Assembly (NCBI RefSeq): GCF_003627755.1
Contig: NZ_CP032695.1
Coordinates: 248,001-312,000 of the forward strand
Length of the DNA stretch: 64,000 bases
Direction: 5' to 3'
DNA from: Rhizobium jaguaris
GTDB taxonomy: Bacteria > Pseudomonadota > Alphaproteobacteria > Rhizobiales > Rhizobiaceae
Shown: one piece after another, positions 1 through 7,764 of the stretch
Layout: the number at the start of each line of letters is the position of its first letter
How positions within the stretch are numbered: the first letter of the stretch is position 1
The notes under the pieces: generated by a model
What the model was told of the DNA's origin: nothing
Seen by the model: the letters and a program-made list of their open reading frames with translations, nothing else
Database searches by the model: none
Made by a program: the position numbers and the translations under genes

Positions 1-270
1 GTTCCAGAAACCAATGCGCACGCCAAGGCATTGCGTGCCCATGCAGGCTCCCGACCAGGCGGTCTTCCACGCATCGAAATCGACGGTGGCGGGCAGGGCG
101 AAGATATGGCCCTGGCGGATTTCTTCCATCGACTTCAATGAGGTCACGAGCATGGTGTAGAGAGGCAACAGGAAGAACAACGCAGATAGGATCAGGAACG
201 CGTAGAACCCGACCTGGCCGACGCTGAGCCTGGACGGCTTGGGGCCACGAGAATGGGGGCGGGTTGTCAT
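1..270 (-). CDS. Carbohydrate ABC transporter permease, MalG/UgpE type (partial, cut by window edge)
   Basis: First 90 codons of an inner-membrane permease; the rest lies outside the window. After a basic N-terminus (residues 1-15) comes a long hydrophobic stretch at about residues 18-42 followed by TSLKS, the usual first membrane span and periplasmic entry of MalG-like CUT1 permeases. The ATG lies in the TGATG overlap with the stop codon of the upstream permease gene, so the two are probably translationally coupled. It should pair with that permease and the binding protein further upstream to import a sugar. No ATPase gene is visible in this part; it may lie beyond the edge. Family assignment rests on the N-terminus and context. 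Confidence 0.85.
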   Translation of the reverse strand, partial: MTTRPHSRGPKPSRLSVGQVGFYAFLILSALFFLLPLYTMLVTSLKSMEEIRQGHIFALPATVDFDAWKTAWSGACMGTQCLGVRIGFWN

Positions 271-1157
271 CAATGCGCTCCCCTTCTTCTGGCGCGCATG
301 GCAAGCGCATAGCGAAACGGGGCAACAGCCATGACGACGGAAAGCACCAATACGGTGGCACCGGCGCTCGCAAGCCCGAGGTTCTGGCGTTCGAACAGAT
401 TGTCCATGATGAATTTTGCCGGCACTTCGGTCGAGTAGCCGGGGCCGCCGCCGGTCTGTGCGACGATCAGATCGTAGGTCTTGATCACGCCCATCGACAG
501 GAGCATTCCGGATGCCGCAAGCGCGGGCCCGAGTTGCGGCAGGATGATCGAAAGGTAGATGCGCCAGACCGGTATGCCGTCGATCTGGGCAGCCTTCCAT
601 TGCTCCTCGCTGATGCCACGCATGCCGGAAAGCGCGATGACCATGACGAGACCGGCGCCTTGCCAGACACCGGCGAAGACCACGGTATAGATCGCCATGT
701 CGCGATTGACGATCCAGTCGAAGACGAAGCCCTGCCAGCCGAACGCCCGGACGGTTGCCTGGATGCCGAGCGTGGGGTTCAGCATCCATTGCCAGATTAG
801 TCCCGTGACCACGAAGGACATGGCATAGGGGTAGAGGAATATGGTCCTGAACACGCTTTCGAAGCGGACTTTGCGGTCAAGAGCCGCTGCCAGTACAAAG
901 CCGAGAGCGAGGCATCCCGCGACATAGAGAAGGCCGAAGATCAGCACATTCTCCAGCGACGCCAGCCAGCGCGAATTTCTAAACAGCCTGACATATTGGG
1001 CGAAGCCGACATAGTTGGACGACGGGAAGATCGTCGAATCCGTGAAGGACAGCCGGACCGACCAGACCATGGTGCCGATATAGACGAAGATTGCGGCGAT
1101 CCATGTCGGCAGAAGTGCAATGGTCGCAGCCAGGGAACGTTTGCGCTTGGCTTGCAT
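270..1157 (-). CDS. Carbohydrate ABC transporter permease, MalF/UgpA type
   Basis: A 295-residue polytopic inner-membrane protein with about six hydrophobic segments. The EAA-type loop that contacts the ATPase is at residues 184-209 (EQWKAAQIDGIPVWRIYL), in the expected place for the BPD_transp_1 domain. Length is typical for CUT1 MalF-like permeases without an extra N-terminal domain. It sits 72 bp downstream of the binding-protein gene and overlaps the next permease by one base (TGATG), so it is in one operon on the minus strand. The substrate is inferred from the binding protein to be a hexose or related sugar. Confidence 0.93.
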   Translation of the reverse strand: MQAKRKRSLAATIALLPTWIAAIFVYIGTMVWSVRLSFTDSTIFPSSNYVGFAQYVRLFRNSRWLASLENVLIFGLLYVAGCLALGFVLAAALDRKVRFESVFRTIFLYPYAMSFVVTGLIWQWMLNPTLGIQATVRAFGWQGFVFDWIVNRDMAIYTVVFAGVWQGAGLVMVIALSGMRGISEEQWKAAQIDGIPVWRIYLSIILPQLGPALAASGMLLSMGVIKTYDLIVAQTGGGPGYSTEVPAKFIMDNLFERQNLGLASAGATVLVLSVVMAVAPFRYALAMRARRRGAH

Positions 1158-1229
1158 GTGCCAACTCTCTCAAAAGAAACAAGGGAGCCGATCGACGATC
1201 ACACTATCGACCGGCTCGAGACAAAGGCG

Positions 1230-2465
1230 CTATTCGAAGATCGCGAAGAACTTCTTGGCACCAGAGGCACTGTCTTCCGATGGGCTGCTCCAGAACTCAT
1301 CGACGAAGTCGTTGAGTGCGCCAGCCTGTTGCGGCGAAAGGATCAGAGCCTGATCCGGCACGATCTTGCCCGCGGCCATCAGTTCCAGCCCCTTCTGCGC
1401 GCAGATGTCGAGCTTCGACTTGTCGACGTCGGTGCGCATCGGCACGGAACCCTTCTTGAGCGAGAACTCGATCTGGACGACCGGGTCCATGGCGACCTCC
1501 GCGAGCAGCGTCTGGCCCTTCTGCGAAGCCGCATCGGCGATCTTCGGGAATGAGAAGGAATCGGCGACATAAACCATGCCTGGCGATTGCGGGGCGAGCA
1601 TGCAGCCATAGTCCTTGCCAAGCACCTTGCCGGCGGCAACGAATTCGCCCTTGGCCCAATCGCCCATGAATTGCACGCCGGCCTTTCCGGTGATGACCAT
1701 GGCGGTTGCGTCGTTCCAGTTGCGGCCCGCAGCCCCTTCATCGACATAGCCACGCAGCTTGCCGAGAATATCGAGCGTCTTCTTCACGCCTTCCGTCGAT
1801 GCCTCGCCCTTGTCCTTGTCGACATAGATCTTCAGGAAACCGTCAATGCCGACCTGTGTCAGCAGGATCATGTTGAAGACCTTGGATTCCTGCCAGGATT
1901 GACCGCCCCAGGCGACCGGAAGCACACCGGCGGCCTTGAGCTTGTCGAGAGCGGTGAAGAATTCGTCCCAGCTCTTGGGCTCTTCGCTCACGCCGGCCTT
2001 TGCGAAGGTCTCCTTGGAATAGAACACCCAGCTTTCGCCATGGGCGCCGGTGGGGGCAAGATAGACCTGACCCTTGTATGAAATGAGGTCGGCGATCGAT
2101 TTCGGCAGGGCATCGGCCCATTTGCCGGCTTTCGCGATGCCATCGATCGGGGTCAGCAGGCCCTGATTGACGAAATCGGCATTGGCCAGGCCGAGCACGG
2201 TCTGCTTGGCGGCCGGAGGATCGCCTGCGACCAGGCGATTCTGAAAGGCTGCGTCGGCCGCGCCGAAACCGGCGATGGAAGAATCCTTCCAGACCCCGCC
2301 GCGTTTTTCAAATTCCTGCTTGATGACGTCCAGAGCAGCCGCCTCTCCGCCGGAAGTCCAGGAGGTCATCACCTCGGCTTTCGGCTTGTCTTCGGCATGG
2401 GCCGAGAAAACGGCTGCTGAGAGCACGGCGGCTCCCACCAGTAAGAGCTTCATTGTGTTTTTCAT
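1230..2465 (-). CDS. Sugar ABC transporter periplasmic substrate-binding protein (CUT1; GtsA/glucose-type)
   Basis: A 411-residue protein with a clear signal peptide: MKNTMK, hydrophobic core, cleavage near AHA-E at residues 22-25. The mature N-terminus carries the phrase MTSWTSGGEAAALD, which I associate with glucose/mannose-binding proteins of the GtsA type in the SBP_bac_1 family. It should capture the sugar in the periplasm and deliver it to the two permeases encoded downstream. It lies 59 bp downstream of the isomerase gene. Regulation is probably by the divergent LacI-type repressor. The exact sugar cannot be read from the sequence. Confidence 0.9.
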   Translation of the reverse strand: MKNTMKLLLVGAAVLSAAVFSAHAEDKPKAEVMTSWTSGGEAAALDVIKQEFEKRGGVWKDSSIAGFGAADAAFQNRLVAGDPPAAKQTVLGLANADFVNQGLLTPIDGIAKAGKWADALPKSIADLISYKGQVYLAPTGAHGESWVFYSKETFAKAGVSEEPKSWDEFFTALDKLKAAGVLPVAWGGQSWQESKVFNMILLTQVGIDGFLKIYVDKDKGEASTEGVKKTLDILGKLRGYVDEGAAGRNWNDATAMVITGKAGVQFMGDWAKGEFVAAGKVLGKDYGCMLAPQSPGMVYVADSFSFPKIADAASQKGQTLLAEVAMDPVVQIEFSLKKGSVPMRTDVDKSKLDICAQKGLELMAAGKIVPDQALILSPQQAGALNDFVDEFWSSPSEDSASGAKKFFAIFE

Positions 2466-2524
2466 CGTTCCACCTCTTCAAGAAAACCCTCTTGGCGGGG
2501 CTATTGGTTTTCGGGTCATGAAAG

Positions 2525-3478
2525 TCAGCGATAGGTCGGTAAAAGTGCCTGCCGCACCAGCTTGAGCCCATTTGCGATGTCGGCGACCGGATCTGGCGCG
2601 GCATCTAGCTCGAGAATGGCCCAGCCCTTGTAGCCGCGGTCGCGCAACAGCCTGATCCAGCCCGGCCAATCGACACGGCCGAGTCCGAAGCCGCAGAAAT
2701 AAGGGTGGTGGCGCTCATGAATATGTTCGTCGATCGGGGTGTCGGCCGGCATAGGTCCGAGCGCGTCCTTCCAGTGAGCGATGATCATGCGCTCGTGATG
2801 ACGCTCGACGACCTGCAGTGGATCGGAGCCGGCGACGATGATATGGGCTGTGTCCGGGCACATATGCAGGTAAGCCGGGTCGGTTAGCAGCATCAGCAGA
2901 TCGACATCGCGGGAGGCGGCGAAGATCGAGTGTGCCTCGGTGTGGAGGGCCAGCCGCACGCCTTTCGCATGAAGAGCGGCCCCGAGGCGATTGAGAAAAT
3001 CGGCAATCTTGCGCGCCTGCTCGAAATCGAAGAACCGCACCGGCTGGGCGCCAAGCGTCTGACGCAGCGGGGCGCCGATGACCATGATGTCACTGCCGCA
3101 GGCCTTGAGGAATTCGGCGTATTTCTCCGCCTTGTCGATGATTGCGGCCTGTGCGGATGCCTCGGTGAAATCGCCAGCCGCCTCGAGCTCGGCAAAGAAG
3201 CCGCTCGCCAGCGTCAGTCCGCGCCGGGAAAGCTCGGCGGCGAAGGCTTCGACCGAACCATAGGTCTTCGTCGCATCCTGCCAGTTGAACGGCGAAAAGG
3301 TCAGCTCTACGCCGGTGACGCCGGATGCCTCAACAGCATCAAGGATCTTGTCCCAAAAGGCGCGGGGTTGGCTGCGGGCGAAGGCGATAATGCCGTCGTA
3401 GTTCTCCACGCCCCAGAACCCGGGATGGAAGAAGGTGACGAGATCGACGCCGAAGCGAAGCCGTTCGGTTGATGTCAT
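2525..3478 (-). CDS. Sugar phosphate isomerase/epimerase (AP endonuclease family 2 TIM barrel)
   Basis: A 317-residue xylose-isomerase-like TIM-barrel protein. Recognisable strand-end motifs include GVELTFSPFNW, LALHTEAHS, MCPDTAHI, IAHWKDA and ILELDA, which hold the His/Asp/Glu side chains that usually bind the divalent metal. I chose the ATG at 3478 (MTSTERLRFGVDLVTF) because it starts the conserved barrel. The open frame continues upstream, but through the operator region. It is the first gene of the sugar operon and is divergent from lacI. It probably isomerises or epimerises the imported sugar or a derivative; the exact reaction is unknown. Confidence 0.8.
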   Translation of the reverse strand: MTSTERLRFGVDLVTFFHPGFWGVENYDGIIAFARSQPRAFWDKILDAVEASGVTGVELTFSPFNWQDATKTYGSVEAFAAELSRRGLTLASGFFAELEAAGDFTEASAQAAIIDKAEKYAEFLKACGSDIMVIGAPLRQTLGAQPVRFFDFEQARKIADFLNRLGAALHAKGVRLALHTEAHSIFAASRDVDLLMLLTDPAYLHMCPDTAHIIVAGSDPLQVVERHHERMIIAHWKDALGPMPADTPIDEHIHERHHPYFCGFGLGRVDWPGWIRLLRDRGYKGWAILELDAAPDPVADIANGLKLVRQALLPTYR

Positions 3479-3566
3479 GACGCTATCCGTTCTCTGGGCA
3501 TAGAGGATCGCTTGCTGAGGCGATGTCCGCAGCAAATAATCTCTAATAATTTCAATGCGCTGCAAT

Positions 3567-3582
3567 TGGCAATCGTTTGCCA
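3567..3582. promoter_or_regulatory. LacI-family operator, copy 1
   Basis: TGGCAATCGTTTGCCA is a 16-bp palindrome with one mismatch and the central CG typical of LacI/GalR operators. It lies between the sugar operon and the divergent lacI-type gene, 89 bp upstream of the isomerase start. Confidence 0.75.
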
Positions 3583-3625
3583 TGCTAAGATAGTAGCCAA
3601 GTCGTTTTTTTATGCAAGCGATTTT

Positions 3626-3641
3626 TGGCAAACGTTTGCTA
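3626..3641. promoter_or_regulatory. LacI-family operator, copy 2
   Basis: TGGCAAACGTTTGCTA contains the perfect 12-bp palindrome GCAAACGTTTGC at 3628-3639. Its centre is 59 bp from the centre of copy 1, which would let one repressor control both divergent promoters or form a short loop. Confidence 0.75.
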
Positions 3642-3698
3642 AAGGGCTGCGACTGCCGTAGCATCCCATGTAACAGGTATCGGGAAGGAACATAAAAA

Positions 3699-4790
3699 TT
3701 GAGAAAAAACAAAGGCATGCCGATGGAGGAGCAGTCAGGGCCGTTGATGGCCGATGTTGCGAGATTGGCAGGGGTGGCGATCTCAACGGTCAGCCGGGCA
3801 CTTGCCAATCCCGGTCGTGTTAACGAGAAGACACGTGCCAGGATCGATGCGGCTGCCAAGAAATTGGGCTACACGCCGAATGCCATGGCGCGCGGCCTGC
3901 GGGTCGGAAAATCTAATACGATCATGATCATTCTGCCCGGCTCGCTTTATTACGGCGTCTCCCAGGTCATTCCGCAAGTCCTGCAAAGCATCAACAAAGC
4001 CTTGCTGCAGAACGGCTATAACCTGATGATCGCCAATCTCGGCCGCGACGCGGAATCTGAGCGACATATTCTCGATCTCGCCTTCGGTGGCACCGTTCGA
4101 GGCGCCATCATTCTCTCGTCGAAGCTGCCGGAAGTCGACGGTCGGTCTCTTGCCAATGCTGGCTTGCCGACTATTTCCATGCTGCTCGACATGAGTGATG
4201 CCGGTGTGCCGAGCGTCGTCACCAACGATCGCGAGGCGGTGCGGGATGCGACGGCCGACCTTATCCATCTTGGCCATCGCCGCTTTCTCTATCTTGCTGG
4301 CCCAGAGAACAACTATCATGATCTCGAGCGTTTTAGCGGTGTCGTTGAGGCACTCCAGGAAGCAGGATTGTCAGAATCTGCGGTGGTTCGCTCGGGCGGC
4401 AATCTGGATTATCAGCACGGTTTTGACATCGGCCTGCAGGCGGCGAGCGATTTTGCCGCGCTTGCGGATAAACCTACAGCAGCCATTGCTACCAGCGATG
4501 ATATGGCAATTTCTTTCATGAGTCGGGTGCAGCGGATGGGACTGTCGATTCCGGGCGGCCTCTCGATCGTCTCCTTCGACGGTTCGCCCGTTTGTGCATT
4601 TTGCTCGCCGCCGCTTTCAACGATCGAGCAGCCGATGGAGGAGATGGGGCAGATGGCGGTCGCCATTCTGATGGCAGCCATTGATCGGCCGGAGCAAAAG
4701 CCGGAAATGCGAAATGTTATCCGCAGCCGGCTCATTCAGCGAGAGAGCGTCGCTGCCCCTGTGTGGCTTTTAGCTAACAATTTCAATTGA
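3699..4790 (+). CDS. LacI/GalR-family transcriptional regulator
   Basis: A 363-residue repressor-type protein. The N-terminal helix-turn-helix (DVARLAGVAISTVSRALANP, about residues 14-33) and the hinge (YTPNAMARGLRVGKSNTI) are followed by a periplasmic-binding-protein-like effector domain. The TTG start at 3699 is preferred because GGAAGGAA ends eight bases before it; the ATGs at 3717 and 3723 lack a good ribosome site. It is divergent from the sugar operon and flanked by two matching operators, so it very likely represses that operon and possibly itself in response to the imported sugar. Confidence 0.93.
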   Translation: MRKNKGMPMEEQSGPLMADVARLAGVAISTVSRALANPGRVNEKTRARIDAAAKKLGYTPNAMARGLRVGKSNTIMIILPGSLYYGVSQVIPQVLQSINKALLQNGYNLMIANLGRDAESERHILDLAFGGTVRGAIILSSKLPEVDGRSLANAGLPTISMLLDMSDAGVPSVVTNDREAVRDATADLIHLGHRRFLYLAGPENNYHDLERFSGVVEALQEAGLSESAVVRSGGNLDYQHGFDIGLQAASDFAALADKPTAAIATSDDMAISFMSRVQRMGLSIPGGLSIVSFDGSPVCAFCSPPLSTIEQPMEEMGQMAVAILMAAIDRPEQKPEMRNVIRSRLIQRESVAAPVWLLANNFN

Positions 4791-4858
4791 AGCGGTAAGC
4801 TAAAAATCCGACACGCAATTTTGACCTAACGATTTCATAGCGAGCAGGGGAGGGGGCC

Positions 4859-5929
4859 TCAAAGCCCTGAGGCTTTGGTGAGATTGACGCGAAAGCGGTC
4901 ACGGCGGCGCTGGTATTTGCGGGTCATTTCCGCGCTGGCATGGCCGAGCTGTTTCTGCACGTAGCGCTCGTCGACCTCGGCGGAGGAGGCGAGGCCGGCG
5001 CGCAGCGAGTGACCCGAAAATTTCTCCGCTCGCTCCGGTTCGCTGAGGTCGCCCCTGACGCCGGCCGCGAGCGCCGTCTTCTTGACAAGACGAGCGACCT
5101 CGCGATCGTTCAGCCGATCCGGCCCAACATCCTTGCCTTCACCCGTCACCCTGCGGAAGAGAGGACCCTTGGCAATCCGCGCGAACTTGATCCAGGTCTC
5201 GACGGCGACAACCGGGCAGGTCGCATCGGACGAGCCGCGGCCGATCTCGACCTCGCGCCATCCGGTCTTGCCGCGCAGGGTGACGAGCAGGCCCTTGTCA
5301 AGGATCTCGAGCCAGCCGCGCCCGTCCTCGGTCTGGTCGCGGCCGAGGTCGAGCCCAACGATCTCGGAGCGGCGCAGGCCGCCGGCAAAGCCGATCAGCA
5401 GCATCGCCCGATCGCGCAGGCCGCGCAGGCTGCCGCGATCCAGGGTTTCGAGCATGGCGATCAGTTGCTCCGGCAGCACCGCTTCCTTCTGGCGGGGTGG
5501 GGTGGCGTGGGTGTTGCGGATACCGGCAAGAACGGTGGCAATATGGCGATCCTTTCGATCGATCGGCATGCCGCGTTGCGTGTAGTTCCAGGTGAGGGCG
5601 GACAGCCGCCGTTCGATGGTCGACACAGAGTTGGCCTTCATACCACGTTCGGCGGTGCCGGACGCACAAGCGGTGATGTAGAGGCCGACGATTTGTGGAT
5701 CGGCTGGAAGGGGCGTCAGGTTCGAGCGCCGACACCAGGCGGAAAAATGCTTCCAGTCGCTGGCATAGGCGCGGCGTGTGTTGGCGGAGCTGGCCGCCTC
5801 GACATAGCCGCGCGCGCGATCGGTGAGATCTTGCAGATGACCCGGTAGGCCGGACGCCGGCTGCGGGGCAGGGGAGGGCGGAGCCTTCGGCAGCTCCGTC
5901 TCAAGAACGATTTCGCCGCTATTCTTCAT
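4859..5929 (-). CDS. Tyrosine recombinase (XerC/D-like site-specific integrase)
   Basis: A 356-residue phage-integrase-family recombinase. The N-terminal SAM-like core-binding domain covers about residues 35-140, and the catalytic domain follows. All catalytic residues are visible: R186 (GGLRRSE), K221 (RGKTG), H307 and R310 (HSLR), H330 (LGHAS) and nucleophile Y339. The ATG overlaps the vapC stop by four bases (ATGA), so it is the third gene of a vapB-vapC-int operon. A palindrome with dif/lox architecture lies about 0.8 kb upstream at 6724-6752 and is the obvious candidate target. Likely role: resolving plasmid multimers or site-specific integration. Confidence 0.92.
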   Translation of the reverse strand: MKNSGEIVLETELPKAPPSPAPQPASGLPGHLQDLTDRARGYVEAASSANTRRAYASDWKHFSAWCRRSNLTPLPADPQIVGLYITACASGTAERGMKANSVSTIERRLSALTWNYTQRGMPIDRKDRHIATVLAGIRNTHATPPRQKEAVLPEQLIAMLETLDRGSLRGLRDRAMLLIGFAGGLRRSEIVGLDLGRDQTEDGRGWLEILDKGLLVTLRGKTGWREVEIGRGSSDATCPVVAVETWIKFARIAKGPLFRRVTGEGKDVGPDRLNDREVARLVKKTALAAGVRGDLSEPERAEKFSGHSLRAGLASSAEVDERYVQKQLGHASAEMTRKYQRRRDRFRVNLTKASGL

Positions 5930-6312
5930 GCCGCCTCGACATCTGTCTGTTTGAAGTCGTTCCCCTTGAAGAGCAGCGGCTCGCCGGTCAGCGCGGCGAG
6001 GGCATAGGAGAAGCAGTCGCCGTAATTCAGGCCGGCAGGATGGCGACCCTTGCCGTAGCGGCGCCAGGCCCGGCGGGCCTGGTCGGCATGCTCGGAGGTC
6101 ACCGCAACGGCCTCCAGATTGGTCTTGTGCAACCAGAGATCGAGTTCTGCTCCGCCTGCCTCGCCGAAGCGCCCCTCGATGACCATCGCGGCTTCGACGA
6201 GCGTTGCCGCCGAAATCAGCCGGATGGGATCGTCGGCAATGCGTTCGCTGTAGTAGAGGGCATCCGGTTCATTGAAAAAGATCGCGACGATCGCTGACGT
6301 ATCGATCACCAT
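5926..6312 (-). CDS. vapC: PIN-domain ribonuclease toxin, VapC family
   Basis: A 128-residue PIN-domain protein, the normal VapC length. Acidic metal-binding residues are seen at D4 (MVIDTSA), E40 (TLVEA) and D99 (LNYGDC), the usual order for PIN nucleases, which cleave tRNA or rRNA. It starts in a TGATG overlap with vapB and ends in an ATGA overlap with the recombinase gene. It should be neutralised by the upstream VapB and stabilise the replicon by post-segregational killing. Confidence 0.92.
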   Translation of the reverse strand: MVIDTSAIVAIFFNEPDALYYSERIADDPIRLISAATLVEAAMVIEGRFGEAGGAELDLWLHKTNLEAVAVTSEHADQARRAWRRYGKGRHPAGLNYGDCFSYALAALTGEPLLFKGNDFKQTDVEAA

Positions 6313-6566
6313 CAGTTCGGAATACCGTTTTCGTCGTAACCGATGATTTCATCCGGACTGCGATCATCGAGAACCGGCAGAGCGCTCAAGCGTCGCCGCA
6401 TCGCCTCCATGTCGTCGAGGAGGGCAGCCTTCTTCGCTTGCGATCCCATACGCTTGAGGCGCTCTTCCAGCGCGCGCCGCGTCGCGATGGTGATGGTTTC
6501 GCCGGTGCGCGCAGCGAGTGCGCGCGCGAGCTTCTCCGTCTCGGGGTCTTTGATGCTCAGCGCCAT
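6312..6566 (-). CDS. vapB: VapB-type antitoxin (Rv0623/PSK-like)
   Basis: An 84-residue protein starting MALSIKDPETEKLARALA, the N-terminal pattern of the VapB/PSK transcription-factor family paired with PIN toxins. The first half would bind DNA as a dimer and the C-terminal tail would block VapC. It is the first gene of the vapB-vapC-int operon and is preceded by an AT-rich promoter region flanked by inverted repeats, suggesting conditional autoregulation of the whole operon, including the recombinase. Confidence 0.9.
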   Translation of the reverse strand: MALSIKDPETEKLARALAARTGETITIATRRALEERLKRMGSQAKKAALLDDMEAMRRRLSALPVLDDRSPDEIIGYDENGIPN

Positions 6567-6567
6567 T

Positions 6568-6632
6568 GCAGGTGTCCAGGTTCCTTGATATATATAATCT
6601 ACCTAATGACCTGCGACGCAGGCGACACCTGC
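6568..6632. promoter_or_regulatory. vapB promoter region with inverted repeats (putative VapB/VapBC operator)
   Basis: GCAGGTGTC at 6568-6576 is repeated exactly inverted as GACACCTGC at 6624-6632. Between them lie the AT-rich core TATATATAATC (about 6590-6600) and a short palindrome CTGCG-A-CGCAG at 6611-6621. This arrangement directly upstream of the antitoxin start suggests an autoregulatory operator around the promoter. Confidence 0.5.
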
Positions 6633-6723
6633 GGACGCGAATTCTGGCGACGCTCAGCCCGGCAAGCATGCGCTAACGGGGTTGAGGACCGCGAAAACGG
6701 CCATTCTCTATATAAAACACAAT

Positions 6724-6752
6724 ACGTCCGATAAGGCAAGATTATCGGACGT
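6724..6752. other. dif/lox-like core recombination site (putative target of the adjacent tyrosine recombinase)
   Basis: Two perfect 11-bp inverted arms, ACGTCCGATAA (6724-6734) and TTATCGGACGT (6742-6752), are separated by the asymmetric 7-bp spacer GGCAAGA. Arms of 11 bp ending ATAA and beginning TTAT around a 6-8 bp spacer are the layout of Xer dif sites and other tyrosine-recombinase cores. It lies between the divergent vapBC-int and DUF1403-scpB operons. Function is inferred; a regulator-binding palindrome is the alternative. Confidence 0.55.
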
Positions 6753-6827
6753 TTTCATCCACCGACGGGCGCGGCGGTTTCAACGGTAATATATAGCCTA
6801 AAGCGCCGCCGCGTGTTAGCCTTGGAT

Positions 6828-7763
6828 ATGGCTCCGCGCGCACGAATCATACCCGATCCACCCGCAAGCTACCCGCCGGTCCCCGGCTGGGCGCGCCTTC
6901 CATCCGCGGGCGAAGTCCATGACGACGCGGCCTATTTCGCTGGTGCGGCGCTCGCGGCCCTGCATCCGGCGGCTTGTGATGCGCACCCGCTTGGAATTCT
7001 TTGGCGCCAACGTCTGGCGCTGACTTGCGCGGCCGTGCTGACACGGCAGCAAGGGCGCCCGGAAGCGGAGGCCGCGCTGCGCGATTACTGGTATCTGACG
7101 CCGGCCGGCGGCGATCCCGGTCCCACGGGCCGGCTGCTCGGCGCCTTCCGTGCCCTTGGCGATCCGCGCGCCCTGCGCCCGGAGCAATGGGCGGCGCGCC
7201 TGCCGGCCTTGTTTGAGCTTGCCGCCGGCACCGCCTTGACGGCAGCTCTGGAGATGGCCGCCCATCAAGTCCGCGGGCAGGGTGATGCGGTGCGAGCGGC
7301 GGCCGTGACCGCGCTGGACGTCACGCGACGCCGGCCGGATGCCCGGCCGCTGGCCATGTGGCTGGCGGACGCGGTGCTCGCCAAACGTCTTGGCTGGCCG
7401 GCGCCCGCATCGCTGTTGTCGAGCGCCCTGCGGCCCGCCGACTGGCGGGCGCTGCGGGAGGGCAGGGCAGAGGCGTGGATCGAAGGCTGCCATTTGGCGT
7501 ATGCGCGCAGTGCCGCTGCAAGCCTCGATCTTTATGCGGATCTTTCTCGTAGGATGCTGCGTCTGCTCACCGTGGCGCCACAGTTACGCGGCAAGGAGGC
7601 CGACACAATGGTGGCGATCCTAATCAGGGAGGATGCGCAGCCGGCGAAAACCGGCCAGACGACCAGCGACCGATCAAGCCGGCGGCTGTTCGACCGCCTG
7701 GTGGCGCTCGGCGGCGCACGCGAACTGACAGGACGGCCGACCTTCCGGCTCTACGGGCTCTAA
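6828..7763 (+). CDS. DUF1403 family protein
   Basis: A protein of about 311 residues, rich in Ala, Arg and Leu. It matches what I know of DUF1403, including the stretch DARPLAMWLADAVLAKRLGWP in the middle. It has no signal peptide or membrane span. I use the ATG at 6828; a GTG at 6813 is in frame and neither has a clear ribosome site. Its stop is one base before the scpB ATG, so the two are surely cotranscribed. Function is unknown; repeated association with ScpB-like proteins and recombinases suggests a role in plasmid segregation or topology. Confidence 0.8.
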   Translation: MAPRARIIPDPPASYPPVPGWARLPSAGEVHDDAAYFAGAALAALHPAACDAHPLGILWRQRLALTCAAVLTRQQGRPEAEAALRDYWYLTPAGGDPGPTGRLLGAFRALGDPRALRPEQWAARLPALFELAAGTALTAALEMAAHQVRGQGDAVRAAAVTALDVTRRRPDARPLAMWLADAVLAKRLGWPAPASLLSSALRPADWRALREGRAEAWIEGCHLAYARSAAASLDLYADLSRRMLRLLTVAPQLRGKEADTMVAILIREDAQPAKTGQTTSDRSSRRLFDRLVALGGARELTGRPTFRLYGL

Positions 7764-7764
7764 C

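Noticed and set aside
4940..5848. 302-codon plus-strand frame opposite the recombinase
   Set aside because: It is the antisense shadow of a recombinase gene with all catalytic residues; its composition (Gly/Arg/Asp-rich) has no recognisable motif.
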